A DNA stretch of 64,000 bases from an uncultured bacterium (GTDB lineage: Bacteria; Bacteroidota; Bacteroidia; Bacteroidales; Marinifilaceae), in NCBI GenBank assembly GCA_905216195.1, contig CAJMSX010000016.1, forward strand, positions 1 to 64,000, given 5' to 3'. Position numbers and translations under genes: made by a program. Shown piece by piece: positions 43,668-53,944 of the stretch (its first letter is position 1; each line of letters starts with the position of its first letter). Below the pieces are notes generated by a model. The model saw only the letters and a list, made by a program, of their open reading frames with translations, ran no database searches and was not told the origin of the DNA.

Positions 43668-44354
43668 ATGTTGGAAATACTATACGAAGACAACCACATT
43701 ATTGCCGTAAACAAACAAGTATCCGATATCGTCCAGGCGGACCAGACGGGAGATACACCCTTAAGTGAAGAGGTTAAAGCGTATATCAAAAAGAAATACA
43801 ATAAACCGGGGGATGTCTATCTGGGAATCCCCCATCGTATTGACCGCCCTGTGAGCGGAGTGGTTCTTTTTGCCCGTACAAGCAAAGCCCTGACCCGTTT
43901 GAATAAGATGTTTCAGGAACATGACGAAGCGATTACCAAAACTTATTGGGCGATCGTAGGTAATTTGCCGCCTGCCGACAGCGATACCCTGGTCCACTAC
44001 ATGACCCGGGATGCCGAAAAAAACAAATCTTACGCCTACGATAAAGAAAAAAAAGGAAGCAAAAAAGCGATTCTGGAATATAAACTTATCGGACGTTCCC
44101 AGCGGTATTACCTGTTGGAGGTGAAGCTATGTACCGGACGGCATCACCAGATTCGTTGTCAACTGGCGAAAATCGGCTGCCCCATCAAGGGGGATCTCAA
44201 ATACGGCTTTGCCCGGTCCAATGAAGACGGAGGCATCAGCCTGCATGCCAGGGAAATCAGTTTGATTCATCCCGTCTCCAAAGAAAGGATCACCATTACC
44301 GCTACACCTCCCCTGAACGATACGTTGTGGAAGACCTTTTACGAAAATCTATAG
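43668..44354 (+). CDS. RluA-family pseudouridine synthase
   Basis: The 228-residue enzyme lacks the S4 domain and begins directly with LEILYEDNHIIAVNKQ. The catalytic aspartate is in GIPHRIDRPVSGVVLFART, and TGRHHQIRCQLAKIGCPIKGDLKYG is the second motif. RluA-like enzymes modify 23S rRNA and tRNA anticodon-arm uridines; the target is not determined here. It ends in TAG and is followed by a terminator. Confidence 0.92.
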   Translation: MLEILYEDNHIIAVNKQVSDIVQADQTGDTPLSEEVKAYIKKKYNKPGDVYLGIPHRIDRPVSGVVLFARTSKALTRLNKMFQEHDEAITKTYWAIVGNLPPADSDTLVHYMTRDAEKNKSYAYDKEKKGSKKAILEYKLIGRSQRYYLLEVKLCTGRHHQIRCQLAKIGCPIKGDLKYGFARSNEDGGISLHAREISLIHPVSKERITITATPPLNDTLWKTFYENL

Positions 44355-44364
44355 GAAAAACCTC

Positions 44365-44390
44365 AAACTGCTCTCCGGACAGTTTTTTTT
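44365..44390 (+). terminator. Terminator of the panB-RluA unit
   Basis: AAACTG (44365-44370) pairs with CAGTTT (44380-44385), with a further TCC/GGA pairing possible inside. A T-run reaches 44390. Confidence 0.8.
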
Positions 44391-44462
44391 ATACTGGCGG
44401 TGCTGAAAATATGCAAGTGAAAACAGAATAACTTTATAATTTTTTACATTTTTTCATCAGAA

Positions 44463-44494
44463 ATTGCAAGCTAACAATCTCTGACGTATCTTTA
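44463..44494 (+). promoter_or_regulatory. Promoter of the GltS-like symporter gene
   Basis: ATTG (44463-44466) and TATCTTTA (44487-44494, 7/8 to TAnnTTTG) are 20 bp apart. The leader to ATG 44528 is about 27 nt. Confidence 0.5.
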
Positions 44495-44527
44495 CGCCCA
44501 CTACAAACTAACTTAAATAACAAACGA

Positions 44528-45874
44528 ATGACTGCATTTACGCCCTGGACGCTTTTTGTGGATTTTGGCCTGATTTCCGTATTACTTCTGGTCGGAAAAC
44601 TGATCCGCGTCAAAGTCAGACTGACTCAAAAACTCTTTATTCCTCCCAGTTTAATCGCCGGCTTTTTAGGACTTGCTTTAGGAAAAAGCGGTTTCGGTCT
44701 GCTTCCCTTGTCAGATCATATAGGCACGTATGCAGGCATATTGATCGCACTGGTATTCGGTTCCCTTCCCCTTTCCTCTCCTCAGCGGAAGGAGAAGGGG
44801 CTATCGGAAAGAATCGGTTCCATGTGGGCGTTTTCTCAATCCGGTATGCTCTTTCAATGGGGGATGTGCGGACTGTTCGGACTGGTGATACTCGGCAGCG
44901 TATGGCCTAACCTTCATCCTTCTTTCGGGATCATGCTCCCGGGAGGGTTTGTAGGAGGACACGGGACGGCGGCCGCTCTGGGACAAGCTTTCGGTCAATT
45001 GGGATATGAAGATGCCCGTTCCCTGGCGATGACGACGGCTACGGTAGGTATTCTTTCCTCCGTAATCGGGGGACTCATTCTGGTAAAATGGGCCGCCCGC
45101 CGGAAATATACAAACTTTATATCCGATTTCGCCGATTTGCCCAACGAGTTACGTACCGGCCTCTTACCGAAGCATAAACGGGAAAGTATGGGAGAATCCA
45201 CTTGTTCCTCCATCTCTATAGAATCGCTCACCTTCAATTTTGCAGCCATGTTGTGCATCGCTTTCGGCGGTTATCTCATGAGTAAAGGGATCTCCTATTG
45301 GTATCCGAAACTGGAATTACCGGTCTTCAGTTGCGACTTTATAATCGTCCGGAAGGCTTTCGACCGTTTCCAGGTCACCGATTACATTTGTCCGCAGACG
45401 GTTTCCCGCTTAAGCAGTATGTTTACCGATTTGCTGGTCGCTTTCGGAGTAGCTTCCATCAAACTGGAAATTGTCGTGAAGTATGCCGTTCCCCTTATTT
45501 TTCTCCTGATCTTCGGAATATTATTCACTGCATTTTTCGTTCTGTACACCGGACGTCGGTTAATGAAAAATTATTGGTTTGAAAAATCCCTTTTTACCTG
45601 GGGATGGTTCACGGGCACTATGGCGATGGGCATAGCTCTTCTTCGGATTGCCGACCCGAAGATGGAAAGCAAAAGTCTGGACGATTATGCCCTGGCCTAT
45701 TTACCCATTGCACCGGTAGAAATAGCATTGGTTACTTTTGCCCCTCTGGCCTTTATAAGCGGTTACGGACTCTGGTTTATCCTGATCTGTCTCGCAGCAG
45801 GATTCGCCGTACTCGGTACGGCTCGCATCAAAGGCTGGTGGCTGAATCCCCGGAACCGGAAAACGGCGGGTTGA
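44528..45874 (+). CDS. Sodium/glutamate symporter (GltS-like)
   Basis: The 448-residue protein has about ten to twelve membrane helices with two inverted repeats. Conserved GltS features include the first re-entrant loop region with GGFVGGHGTAAALG and the second-half TWGWFTGTMAMGIALLRI. GltS co-transports L-glutamate with Na+. Members in Bacteroidota are diverse, so the amino acid is inferred. It is monocistronic between two terminators. Confidence 0.88.
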   Translation: MTAFTPWTLFVDFGLISVLLLVGKLIRVKVRLTQKLFIPPSLIAGFLGLALGKSGFGLLPLSDHIGTYAGILIALVFGSLPLSSPQRKEKGLSERIGSMWAFSQSGMLFQWGMCGLFGLVILGSVWPNLHPSFGIMLPGGFVGGHGTAAALGQAFGQLGYEDARSLAMTTATVGILSSVIGGLILVKWAARRKYTNFISDFADLPNELRTGLLPKHKRESMGESTCSSISIESLTFNFAAMLCIAFGGYLMSKGISYWYPKLELPVFSCDFIIVRKAFDRFQVTDYICPQTVSRLSSMFTDLLVAFGVASIKLEIVVKYAVPLIFLLIFGILFTAFFVLYTGRRLMKNYWFEKSLFTWGWFTGTMAMGIALLRIADPKMESKSLDDYALAYLPIAPVEIALVTFAPLAFISGYGLWFILICLAAGFAVLGTARIKGWWLNPRNRKTAG

Positions 45875-45900
45875 AATCCATCTTCCCGCCCTTTAGTCAA

Positions 45901-45942
45901 AGGGTGTTTCCGTCCCATCCGGAGGAAACACCCTGTATTTTT
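45901..45942 (+). terminator. Terminator between the convergent symporter and M16 genes
   Basis: A perfect 11-bp stem (45901-45911 with 45924-45934, 12-nt loop) is followed by GTATTTTT on the plus strand. It lies 27 bp after the symporter stop, and may also act on the convergent M16 transcript. Confidence 0.88.
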
Positions 45943-48853
45943 AATATCCGAAAATCTGTTCGGTTGTCAACCGGCTCACCGGACCGTAATTTTTCAGTTT
46001 TTTCATATCCAGTTCCTTCTCATCTCCCAGGATACAATGAATATAATGCCGTCCTTTCACCCATTCCCTCTGGAATTTAATCACATCCTCCAAGGTCAGG
46101 TGAGGCACTTGCTCGAAAATATCTCTCCGGGTATCGGTCGTTAACCCCAATTCTTTAAGAGCCAGATAATACTGAAGCACTCCATAACCATAAATCCGCT
46201 CGGTACGTATGCGGGCCAATAAAGCTTCCTTCGCCAATTCAAATGCGTTTTCCGACTCCGGCATATCGTTGATGATTTCGTCAAAAGCCTGTAAGGCGTC
46301 GATCATTTTATCATTCTGAGTAGCGATAAACGTAGTATAGGTATACGGTATATCCAAACGCCCCGGTTCGTTCAAACCGGCCCCGGCCGAATAGGCCAAG
46401 CCTCTGGCCTCTCTCATTTCCTGGAATACGATGGCATTCATTCCTCCTCCGAAATATTCGTTATACATAGTCAGTAGCGCACCGATAGCGGGATCGAATT
46501 TTTCTCCGCGATTGGAATATCCCATCATGTAAATCTGTTTGGCGTCATAGGGCGCAATCAATACCCGGTTTTCCGGAGTTTCCTGCATTTTAAACGCCTT
46601 ATTGTGAGGTACAGCTTTCGGCTGATCGGCCACCGCATGCCGGGTGTTTAAAGAAGCTATCACTTTTTCCAGGGATTCGGGTCCGTAATAAAGCACGGTA
46701 TGAACATAGTTTCTCAGTCTTTTCACCTTATCCACCAATTCTTCCCCCTTCAAATTCTTCAGTTCGTTTGTACTCAGCACATGGGTTAGTGGAGAATTCG
46801 GTCCGTATATGCCATATTGCACCAAACTATTGAAATTAGCGCTCTGATTCAGTTTGGCATTCGTCCGCTTCTTCAAAATACTGACTTTTAAATTTTCCAG
46901 GGCAGCCTGATCCGGTTGGGCGTCGGCCAGCAGAGATTCGAGTAATTCCAAGGCTCTTTCCATATTTTCCCTGAGTCCCGACAAAGTGATAAACGTGCGG
47001 TCCGTTCCCACCGACGCGGAATAATGACAAGCCAACTTGTAAAATTCCTGTTTGATTTGTTCCGGGCTCATCTGCGAAGTTCCTAAATAATTCAAATATT
47101 GCAGGGCTGTTCCCAAAGCTTTGTCCTCATTATTTCCCAAATCGAACTGGAAACGAACCTGAAAAATGTCGTTGAGGGTATTTTCCTTATACAACACGGG
47201 AATTCCCGATTTCATCGTGGTTCTTACCATCTCTTTGGAAAAATCGATAAATACCGGATGAATGGGTTTTACCGCACTCTCCTGCACAGCCCGCAAAAAG
47301 GTGCTGGCCGTGTCCCGGTTCATAAAAATCGGCGTAATCTCCGGTTTTTCAATTTTCTGCTCGTTGGGGTCTTTTCCCTGACGCTTGTATACGACAACGT
47401 AGTTATCCTTTAAGATTTCGTTGGCATAATCCACCAATTGTTGTTTGGTAATTTTACTCATCCGATCCAAAGATTCCACCTCATCCTTCCAATCGATTCC
47501 ATTGATAAAAGCATTGACAAACATATCTGCCCGGGTCGAGTTACTTTCCAAACGCGACATTTGCTGTAACTTATAATTATTTACCGTAGCTTGAATCAGT
47601 CCTTCGTCAAATTCGCCCTTTTTCAGCTTCTCCACTTCGCCCAATAAAATTTGCTGTACCTCTTCCAGACTTTGGCCCTGCTTCGGGCGCGCTTCCATCG
47701 AAAAATAACCGTAATCCGTCATCTGATACGGATAAACAAAAGCAGAAAGTACTTTTTGCTGTTGATTGACATCCAGATCAACCAAACCGGCTTTGCCGTT
47801 ATACAAAATCCGGCTCAATAAGGTAATTTTTTCCGCATCGGGCGAAGCGGCTCCCGGTAGTCTCCAGGCAAGCGAAACATTCTCGGCTTCCAGGCCCATT
47901 ACTTGGCGGGTAACGGGATGTTCCAAAGGAGGTTCCGGTTTAAACTGCAATTCCGGCAAATGTTCGTTGGGTTTCAAGCCTCCGAAATACTTCCGGATAA
48001 TCGCAATGGTCTCCTCGGGATCAAAATCCCCCGACATACATATGGCAATATTATTGGGCACATACCATTCTTTATAGTAATTCTTGATATTCGTTATGGA
48101 CGGATTTTTCAACTGTTCCTGAGTTCCGAGAACGGTCTGTGTACCGTAGGGATGATGCGGAAACAAGGCTGCCATGATCTGTTCCTGTACTTTTTCCCCG
48201 TCGCTGGTCAGCGACATGTTTTTTTCTTCGTAAACCGTCTCCAGTTCGGTATGGAATCCGCGGATAACGGCATTCGCAAAACGATCGGCCTGTATTTTTG
48301 CCCAGTTCTCAATCTGATTGGACGGAATGTCTTCTGTATAACAAGTGACATCGTAATCGGTATAAGCATTCGTACCATTGGCACCGATAGCCGCCATCAA
48401 CTTATCGTATTCATTGGGAATGGCTATTTTCGAAGCTTCATAGGAGATACTGTCAATTTTCCGGTAAATTGCCTTTCTTTCAGCTTTATCGGTAGTTTTA
48501 CGATAGCGTTCGAACCATTTTTCGATCTCATCCAGCATCGGTTTTTCCTGCCCGTAATTCTGAGTTCCGAAATGCTCCGTTCCTTTAAACATCAGGTGTT
48601 CAAAATAATGGGCGAGACCGGTTGTTTCCGCCGGATCGTTCTTACTTCCTACACGCACGGCAATATAGGTCTGTATACGGGGTTCTACCGGATTAACCGT
48701 CATATATACTTTCATGCCGTTATCCAAGGTGTAAATGCGGGCTTTTAAAGGATCGTTCGGTACGCTTTCGTAAGAATTGTCCGAACGGGTGTGACAGGCT
48801 ACCGCCATCGCCATTACAAGCGAAAGCAGTAAAAACTTAAACATCTTTCTCAT
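45941..48853 (-). CDS. M16 family (pitrilysin-like) zinc peptidase lipoprotein
   Basis: The 970-residue protein has a lipobox-type signal (MAMAVACHTRSD, Cys at about residue 20), so it is likely a periplasm-facing lipoprotein. The inverted zinc motif HYFEHLMFKG (HxxEH) sits in the first M16 domain. Three further M16-like domains follow, and the third contains GLAYSAGAGL, typical of the inactive R/Y half. Pitrilysin-type enzymes degrade peptides up to a few kDa. Two-half architecture in one chain is normal. A strong promoter lies 27 bp upstream. Confidence 0.94.
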   Translation of the reverse strand: MRKMFKFLLLSLVMAMAVACHTRSDNSYESVPNDPLKARIYTLDNGMKVYMTVNPVEPRIQTYIAVRVGSKNDPAETTGLAHYFEHLMFKGTEHFGTQNYGQEKPMLDEIEKWFERYRKTTDKAERKAIYRKIDSISYEASKIAIPNEYDKLMAAIGANGTNAYTDYDVTCYTEDIPSNQIENWAKIQADRFANAVIRGFHTELETVYEEKNMSLTSDGEKVQEQIMAALFPHHPYGTQTVLGTQEQLKNPSITNIKNYYKEWYVPNNIAICMSGDFDPEETIAIIRKYFGGLKPNEHLPELQFKPEPPLEHPVTRQVMGLEAENVSLAWRLPGAASPDAEKITLLSRILYNGKAGLVDLDVNQQQKVLSAFVYPYQMTDYGYFSMEARPKQGQSLEEVQQILLGEVEKLKKGEFDEGLIQATVNNYKLQQMSRLESNSTRADMFVNAFINGIDWKDEVESLDRMSKITKQQLVDYANEILKDNYVVVYKRQGKDPNEQKIEKPEITPIFMNRDTASTFLRAVQESAVKPIHPVFIDFSKEMVRTTMKSGIPVLYKENTLNDIFQVRFQFDLGNNEDKALGTALQYLNYLGTSQMSPEQIKQEFYKLACHYSASVGTDRTFITLSGLRENMERALELLESLLADAQPDQAALENLKVSILKKRTNAKLNQSANFNSLVQYGIYGPNSPLTHVLSTNELKNLKGEELVDKVKRLRNYVHTVLYYGPESLEKVIASLNTRHAVADQPKAVPHNKAFKMQETPENRVLIAPYDAKQIYMMGYSNRGEKFDPAIGALLTMYNEYFGGGMNAIVFQEMREARGLAYSAGAGLNEPGRLDIPYTYTTFIATQNDKMIDALQAFDEIINDMPESENAFELAKEALLARIRTERIYGYGVLQYYLALKELGLTTDTRRDIFEQVPHLTLEDVIKFQREWVKGRHYIHCILGDEKELDMKKLKNYGPVSRLTTEQIFGY

Positions 48854-48879
48854 AAGTTTGATTATTGATTTAATAAATA

Positions 48880-48909
48880 CAAACTTACAGAAAAATTGAT
48901 AAGTACAAA
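48880..48909 (-). promoter_or_regulatory. Promoter of the M16 peptidase gene
   Basis: On minus, TTTG (plus 48906-48909) and TAAGTTTG (plus 48880-48887) match both consensus boxes exactly, 18 bp apart. The leader to the start at 48853 is about 20 nt. This is the cleanest promoter in the window. Confidence 0.7.
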
Positions 48910-48999
48910 AAAGAATTAATAAATATCAATAAACCAAAAGAAATAAAAATTTATTCATTTCCTCTTTCCCTGGCCTCTAGCTTATACAGGACAAGGGAA

Positions 49000-49470
49000 T
49001 CAATACTTTTTTTTGGATTCGGATTCTTCCCACAAACGGAACTCCTCTCCGGAACCGGCTTCCTTCTGATTCAGAAAAGGGATACTTCTCTCCGCTTCCG
49101 GCAATGCGATTTCCTGATAAATAAAAGAATCGTCGAATCCGGCTACAGCCGCGTCTTTTTTGGTGCAAGCATAATATACCTTATCCGGGCGGGCCCAGTA
49201 AATGGCTCCCAGACACATCGGGCAGGGTTCGCAACTGGCATAGACTTCACAACCGTGTAACTGATAAGTACCCAGTTTCCGGCAGGCCTCGCGAATGGCA
49301 TTTACTTCCGCATGAGCCGTAGGATCCAGGTCCGGTGTTACTGTATTCGCGCAAGCAGCAATAATCTTTCCTTCTTTTACCACCACTGCTCCGAAAGGTC
49401 CTCCTTTCCCGTTTTTCACATTTTCTACAGCCAGGCGTATAGCTTCCTTCATAAATCTTTTTTCATACAT
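49000..49470 (-). CDS. Nucleoside deaminase (guanine deaminase-like)
   Basis: The 156-residue cytidine-deaminase-fold enzyme holds zinc through HAEV (TAHAEVNAI) and PCPMC (SCEPCPMCLGAIYWA). The C-terminal segment (DAAVAGFDDSFIYQEIALPEAERSIPFLNQ) resembles GuaD rather than TadA. It probably converts guanine to xanthine. The last 15 residues are acidic and lysine-rich. It lies 39 bp after lgt, likely cotranscribed with it. Confidence 0.9.
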   Translation of the reverse strand: MYEKRFMKEAIRLAVENVKNGKGGPFGAVVVKEGKIIAACANTVTPDLDPTAHAEVNAIREACRKLGTYQLHGCEVYASCEPCPMCLGAIYWARPDKVYYACTKKDAAVAGFDDSFIYQEIALPEAERSIPFLNQKEAGSGEEFRLWEESESKKKY

Positions 49471-49509
49471 AGCTTATCCTCCGTTTCCGGTAAAAAGCAG
49501 GGGACTTTT

Positions 49510-50481
49510 CTACCGCTTCTTTTTTCCGTTTTTCTTCACTTTATTTTCTTGAGAATTCCCTATCGGAGCCGGGGAGATATCGGGATGTTTCCTGCTGTAA
49601 TACAACATAAAAATACCTAAAGCTACGAAAGGAATGCTGAGCCATTGTCCCATATTCAATGTCATATCTGCTTCCCAGGGTTCTTGTACCTCTTTGACAA
49701 ACTCAATGCAAAAACGAGCCGTAAAAATCAGTATTAAAAACATGCCGAACAGAAATCCCAGTTTCTTTTTTACGTTCGTACGCCAATAAAGATACATCAA
49801 CACCCCGAAGCTGATCAGGTAACAAACGGCCTCGTATAATTGAGCCGGATGTCTCAACATATGCAAGCCCTCGCGGCTTTTGGAAATCACACCGCTTTGC
49901 AAATAGGCGTCGATTTGTTCCGGGGAGAAAGCCGACCGGATCCATGCAGTATCGTCTACATGCAGAAAATGGAACCCCCAGGGTACCGTTGTAGGCGAAC
50001 CGATGATCTCCGAATTCATCAGATTTCCCATCCGGATGAAAAAACCGGCCAGTGCGATAGGAATTACAGCCCGGTCCAATATCCAGAAAATCGATTTTTT
50101 ACTGACTTTTTTGGAATAATACCACAAACCGGCAATAATTCCGATAGCTGCCCCGTGACTGGCCAATCCCTGATAACCCGTAAATTTAAAAGGATTGAAC
50201 TGGAAAGGAAAAATCATTTCCAAAGGATGTTCGCTATAATACGCCCAATCGTAAAAAATACAATGACCGAGGCGGGCACCCACCACCGTAGCGATAGCGA
50301 CATAAATCCATAGCTTGTCCAGCCACGCTTGACTCAAACCTTCGGATTTAAACATTTTTTCTTCGACTTTATACCCGAAAATAAAAGCCAGCGCAAAAAG
50401 CAAACCGTAATACCGGATAGAAATTCCACCCAGTTTTACCAGTTCAGGGTCTACGTTCCAATTGATAAAAAATGATAACAT
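49510..50481 (-). CDS. lgt: Prolipoprotein diacylglyceryl transferase
   Basis: This 323-residue membrane enzyme transfers diacylglycerol from phosphatidylglycerol to the lipobox cysteine of prolipoproteins. It has about seven membrane helices. Conserved blocks: SIRYYGLLFALAF, YQGLASHGAAIG (essential His), FIRMGNLMNSEIIG, RHPAQLYEAVCYL and ARFCIEFVKEVQEPWE. The C-terminal tail is basic. Its many lipoprotein clients probably include the predicted ones in this window. It is separated from secA by a long hairpin. Confidence 0.97.
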   Translation of the reverse strand: MLSFFINWNVDPELVKLGGISIRYYGLLFALAFIFGYKVEEKMFKSEGLSQAWLDKLWIYVAIATVVGARLGHCIFYDWAYYSEHPLEMIFPFQFNPFKFTGYQGLASHGAAIGIIAGLWYYSKKVSKKSIFWILDRAVIPIALAGFFIRMGNLMNSEIIGSPTTVPWGFHFLHVDDTAWIRSAFSPEQIDAYLQSGVISKSREGLHMLRHPAQLYEAVCYLISFGVLMYLYWRTNVKKKLGFLFGMFLILIFTARFCIEFVKEVQEPWEADMTLNMGQWLSIPFVALGIFMLYYSRKHPDISPAPIGNSQENKVKKNGKKKR

Positions 50482-50509
50482 GCATAAAAAATTAAAGGTA
50501 AAAGGCTGG

Positions 50510-50553
50510 CCGGTAAAGGTACGAACAGGAGCGTTCGCACCTTACTTTACCGG
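50510..50553 (-). terminator. Long hairpin between secA and lgt
   Basis: A 9-bp outer stem (50510-50518 with 50545-50553) extends through a small internal loop into a second stem (CGAAC/GTTCG). It lies 12 bp after the secA stop. The tail on the minus strand is only moderately T-rich, so it may be a processing site or partial terminator. Confidence 0.55.
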
Positions 50554-50564
50554 ATATCCGCCGT

Positions 50565-53500
50565 TTATTCGTTTTTACCGTGACAATTCTTGTATTTCAG
50601 TCCGCTTCCGCAAGGACAGGGATCGTTACGTCCCACCTTGGGACCCACCCGAACCGGTTCGTGTTTAGGGGCTTGTTGCTGGTTGGCGGCTCCCGGAGCC
50701 GCTTCGGACCGGCCGGCCTTCAATTTGCTCAGGTCCGTACGACGCTCTTCGGCTTCCCGTACATGTTCGGGCTCCTGCATAGGAATCTGTCCTTTCATCA
50801 AGGTAGAGACAATTCCCTTATTGATCTTTTCGACCATAGCTTTGAATAAGTTATAAGACTCGAATTTGTAAATCAACAAAGGATCCTTCTGTTCGTAAGC
50901 GGCATTCTGAACGGATTGCTTCAATTCGTCCATCTCCCTCAATTGCTCTTTCCAGGCATCGTCGATCTGCGCCAGAATAATCGCTTTCTCGTAAGAACGC
51001 ATGAGATCTTCGCCCTGGGTACGGTAAGCTTTTTCCAGGTTAGTTACCACACTGTACATATGCTGTCCGTCCGTAAAAGGAACCACGATATTTTTAAACA
51101 CATCCCCCCGGTTTTCAAACACATTCTTGATGACGGGATAAGCCTGACGGGCGATATTTTCCACCTTGCGGGAATATACTTCCCGAACTTTCTCATAAAG
51201 GCGGTCGGTCAATTCCTCGGGTTTCAGCTTTTGGAAGGCATCCGGTTCGATTTCAAAATCGATCGACAACACCCTCAGGGTTTCCAGGCGGAAACCTTCG
51301 AGATCGTTTTCCGGCTGATATTCGTTTACCAGGACTTCGCAAACATCATACATATTATTGGCCACGGCCACTCCGATACGCTCTCCCAGCAAAGCATTGC
51401 GTCTCTGTTTATAAATAACGGTTCGTTGCGAATTCATCACATCGTCGTATTCCAGCAAACGCTTCCGGATGCCGAAATTGTTCTCCTCCACCTTCTTTTG
51501 CGCCCGTTCGATGGAGCGGGTGATCATAGAATGCTGAATCACATCGCCTTCTTTATGTCCCAGACGGTCCATTACCCGGATAATCCGGTCCGAACTGAAC
51601 AAACGCATCAGATCGTCCTCCAAGGAAACGAAGAACTGGGAAGAACCCGGATCTCCCTGACGTCCGGCACGACCGCGCAACTGACGGTCTACCCGCCGGG
51701 AATCATGACGTTCCGTACCCACGATGGCCAATCCGCCGGCTTCCCTTACTTCAGGGCTGAGCTTGATGTCGGTACCACGACCGGCCATATTCGTAGCGAT
51801 CGTGACCGTCTTCGATTTACCGGCCTCCGCAACGATATCGGCTTCTTTGTGGTGTAACTTGGCATTCAGTACATTATGAGGAATATTCCGGATCTTCAAC
51901 ATACGGCTTAACAATTCCGACACCTCAACGGAAGTGGTACCCACCAATACCGGACGCCCCAAATCCACCAAACGCACAATTTCGTCAATCACCGCATTGT
52001 ATTTTTCCCGTTTCGTCTTATATACAAAATCGTTCGCATCCAACCGAACCACCGGTTTATTGGTCGGAATCACCACCACATCCAGCTTATAAATATCCCA
52101 GAATTCCCCGGCTTCCGTTTCCGCCGTACCGGTCATCCCCGCCAATTTGTGATACATCCGGAAATAATTCTGCAACGTAATGGTAGCGAACGTCTGGGTA
52201 GCCGCTTCGACCTTTACGTTTTCTTTAGCTTCTATCGCCTGGTGCAAACCGTCTGAATACCGGCGTCCCTCCATAATACGTCCGGTCTGTTCGTCCACGA
52301 TTTTCACCTTATTGTCGATTACCACGTATTCCACATCTCTTTCGAACAAGGTGTAGGCTTTCAACAGCTGACCCACCGTATGTACCCGTTCGGATTTGAT
52401 CGCATAATTCTGAATCATTTCATCTTTTTGACTCAACCTCTCTTTTTCATCCTTTACGGTTTTCTCGATTTCGGCTATCTCTTCTCCGATATTAGGCAAA
52501 ATGAAAAATTTGGGGTCTTCACCGGCTGCCGTAATCGTATCATGTCCCTTATCCGTCAAGTCAATGGAATTCAACTTCTCATCGATAACAAAATAAAGAG
52601 GATCGGTAATCTCAGGCATTCTCCGGTTATTCTCCTGCATGTACTCATTTTCGGTCTTGATAAGCATGGCCTTATTTCCCTGCTCGCTCAAGAACTTAAT
52701 CAAAGGTTTATATTTGGGTAACCCTTTAAAGGCTCTCAACAGCAAAATTCCCCCTTCTTTCCGTTTTTTGGAATCTTCACTGGCCAGCAGGACTTTGGCT
52801 TCATTGAAAATTTTAGTAACCAATTCCCGCTGCATCCGCACCAGTTTCTCGACCCGGGGCTTATATTCGTCGAACATCTGGTCGTCGCCCTTGGGAACGG
52901 GTCCGGAAATAATCAAAGGCGTACGGGCATCATCGATCAACACGGAGTCCACCTCATCCACGATGGCGTAATTGTGTTTCCGTTGCACCAGATCTTCCGG
53001 ATTGATCGCCATATTATCCCTCAGGTAATCGAATCCGAACTCATTGTTCGTACCGAAAGTTATATCGGCCATGTACGCTTTTCTGCGGGCCGGAGAATTT
53101 GGCTGATGCTTATCGATACAATCCACAGAAAGACCGTGAAACATATACAAGGGGCCCATCCATTCCGAGTCACGTTTTGCCAGATAATCGTTCACCGTCA
53201 CCATATGCACCCCCCGGCCCGTCAAAGCATTCAAAAATACGGGCAAAGTAGCCACCAAAGTTTTCCCTTCCCCCGTCGCCATTTCGGCAATCTTTCCCTG
53301 ATGTAAAACGGAACCGCCGATAAGCTGTACGTCATAGTGAACCATGTCCCAGGTCACCTCATTGCCGCCGGCCACCCAGGAATTATACCAGATGGCTTTA
53401 TCGCCTTCTATTTCTACAAAATCATGGCTAACCGATAAATCCCGGTCAAAAGGGGTCGCCGTAACTTCGATTTCCGGATTTTCCTTGAAACGTCGGGCCG

Positions 53501-53855
53501 TATCTTTCATAACGGCAAAGGCGATCGGTAAAAGTTCATTCAACTTTTCCTCGACTTTTTTATCGATCTCTTCTTCCAGTTTATCAATATGAGAATAGAT
53601 TTCCTCCCTTTCCTCTATGGTCGGTTTTTCTTCTTCGATTTTTTTCTTCAATTGGGCGATCTCCTCCTCTTCCGCCTTAACGGAAGATTTGATTTTCGAT
53701 CTCAGGTCGTCGGTGACCGCCCGTAATTCGTCATGACTCAAATTTTTTATCTTGTCCCACTCGGCATTAATCTGCCCTACGATAGGAAGCAATTCTTTCA
53801 TATCCCGGTCGGACTTATTTCCGAACAGTTTCTTCAATACATCGTTAAAACCCAT
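50565..53855 (-). CDS. secA: Protein translocase ATPase SecA
   Basis: The 1096-residue motor drives preproteins through SecYEG. DEAD motor elements: KIAEMATGEGKTLVATLP (Walker A region), DEVDSVLIDDARTPLIISGP, and ATNMAGRGTDIKL with the second motor's arginine fingers. It contains the large insertions typical of Bacteroidota SecA (about 1100 residues versus about 900 in E. coli). The C-terminus is the zinc-binding SEC-C motif (CPCGSGLKYKNCHG), which binds SecB or ribosomes. Start at 53855 (MGFNDVLKKLFGNKSDRDM). Confidence 0.98.
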   Translation of the reverse strand: MGFNDVLKKLFGNKSDRDMKELLPIVGQINAEWDKIKNLSHDELRAVTDDLRSKIKSSVKAEEEEIAQLKKKIEEEKPTIEEREEIYSHIDKLEEEIDKKVEEKLNELLPIAFAVMKDTARRFKENPEIEVTATPFDRDLSVSHDFVEIEGDKAIWYNSWVAGGNEVTWDMVHYDVQLIGGSVLHQGKIAEMATGEGKTLVATLPVFLNALTGRGVHMVTVNDYLAKRDSEWMGPLYMFHGLSVDCIDKHQPNSPARRKAYMADITFGTNNEFGFDYLRDNMAINPEDLVQRKHNYAIVDEVDSVLIDDARTPLIISGPVPKGDDQMFDEYKPRVEKLVRMQRELVTKIFNEAKVLLASEDSKKRKEGGILLLRAFKGLPKYKPLIKFLSEQGNKAMLIKTENEYMQENNRRMPEITDPLYFVIDEKLNSIDLTDKGHDTITAAGEDPKFFILPNIGEEIAEIEKTVKDEKERLSQKDEMIQNYAIKSERVHTVGQLLKAYTLFERDVEYVVIDNKVKIVDEQTGRIMEGRRYSDGLHQAIEAKENVKVEAATQTFATITLQNYFRMYHKLAGMTGTAETEAGEFWDIYKLDVVVIPTNKPVVRLDANDFVYKTKREKYNAVIDEIVRLVDLGRPVLVGTTSVEVSELLSRMLKIRNIPHNVLNAKLHHKEADIVAEAGKSKTVTIATNMAGRGTDIKLSPEVREAGGLAIVGTERHDSRRVDRQLRGRAGRQGDPGSSQFFVSLEDDLMRLFSSDRIIRVMDRLGHKEGDVIQHSMITRSIERAQKKVEENNFGIRKRLLEYDDVMNSQRTVIYKQRRNALLGERIGVAVANNMYDVCEVLVNEYQPENDLEGFRLETLRVLSIDFEIEPDAFQKLKPEELTDRLYEKVREVYSRKVENIARQAYPVIKNVFENRGDVFKNIVVPFTDGQHMYSVVTNLEKAYRTQGEDLMRSYEKAIILAQIDDAWKEQLREMDELKQSVQNAAYEQKDPLLIYKFESYNLFKAMVEKINKGIVSTLMKGQIPMQEPEHVREAEERRTDLSKLKAGRSEAAPGAANQQQAPKHEPVRVGPKVGRNDPCPCGSGLKYKNCHGKNE

Positions 53856-53944
53856 GTTATAGTTGTAAATTGTAATTTATAAATCGCGGTTATCCCGTTA
53901 AACCGCCGCTATTGCTTTAAACTCATCCCGATTCGTGCTTCTGA

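Noticed and set aside
47903..48748. A 281-codon open frame antisense to the M16 peptidase
   Set aside because: The M16 gene carries its signal peptide and zinc motif in this region; the opposite frame has no family match.
50916..51857. A 313-codon open frame antisense to secA
   Set aside because: SecA is unambiguous on the other strand and this frame has no recognisable domain or plausible start signal.
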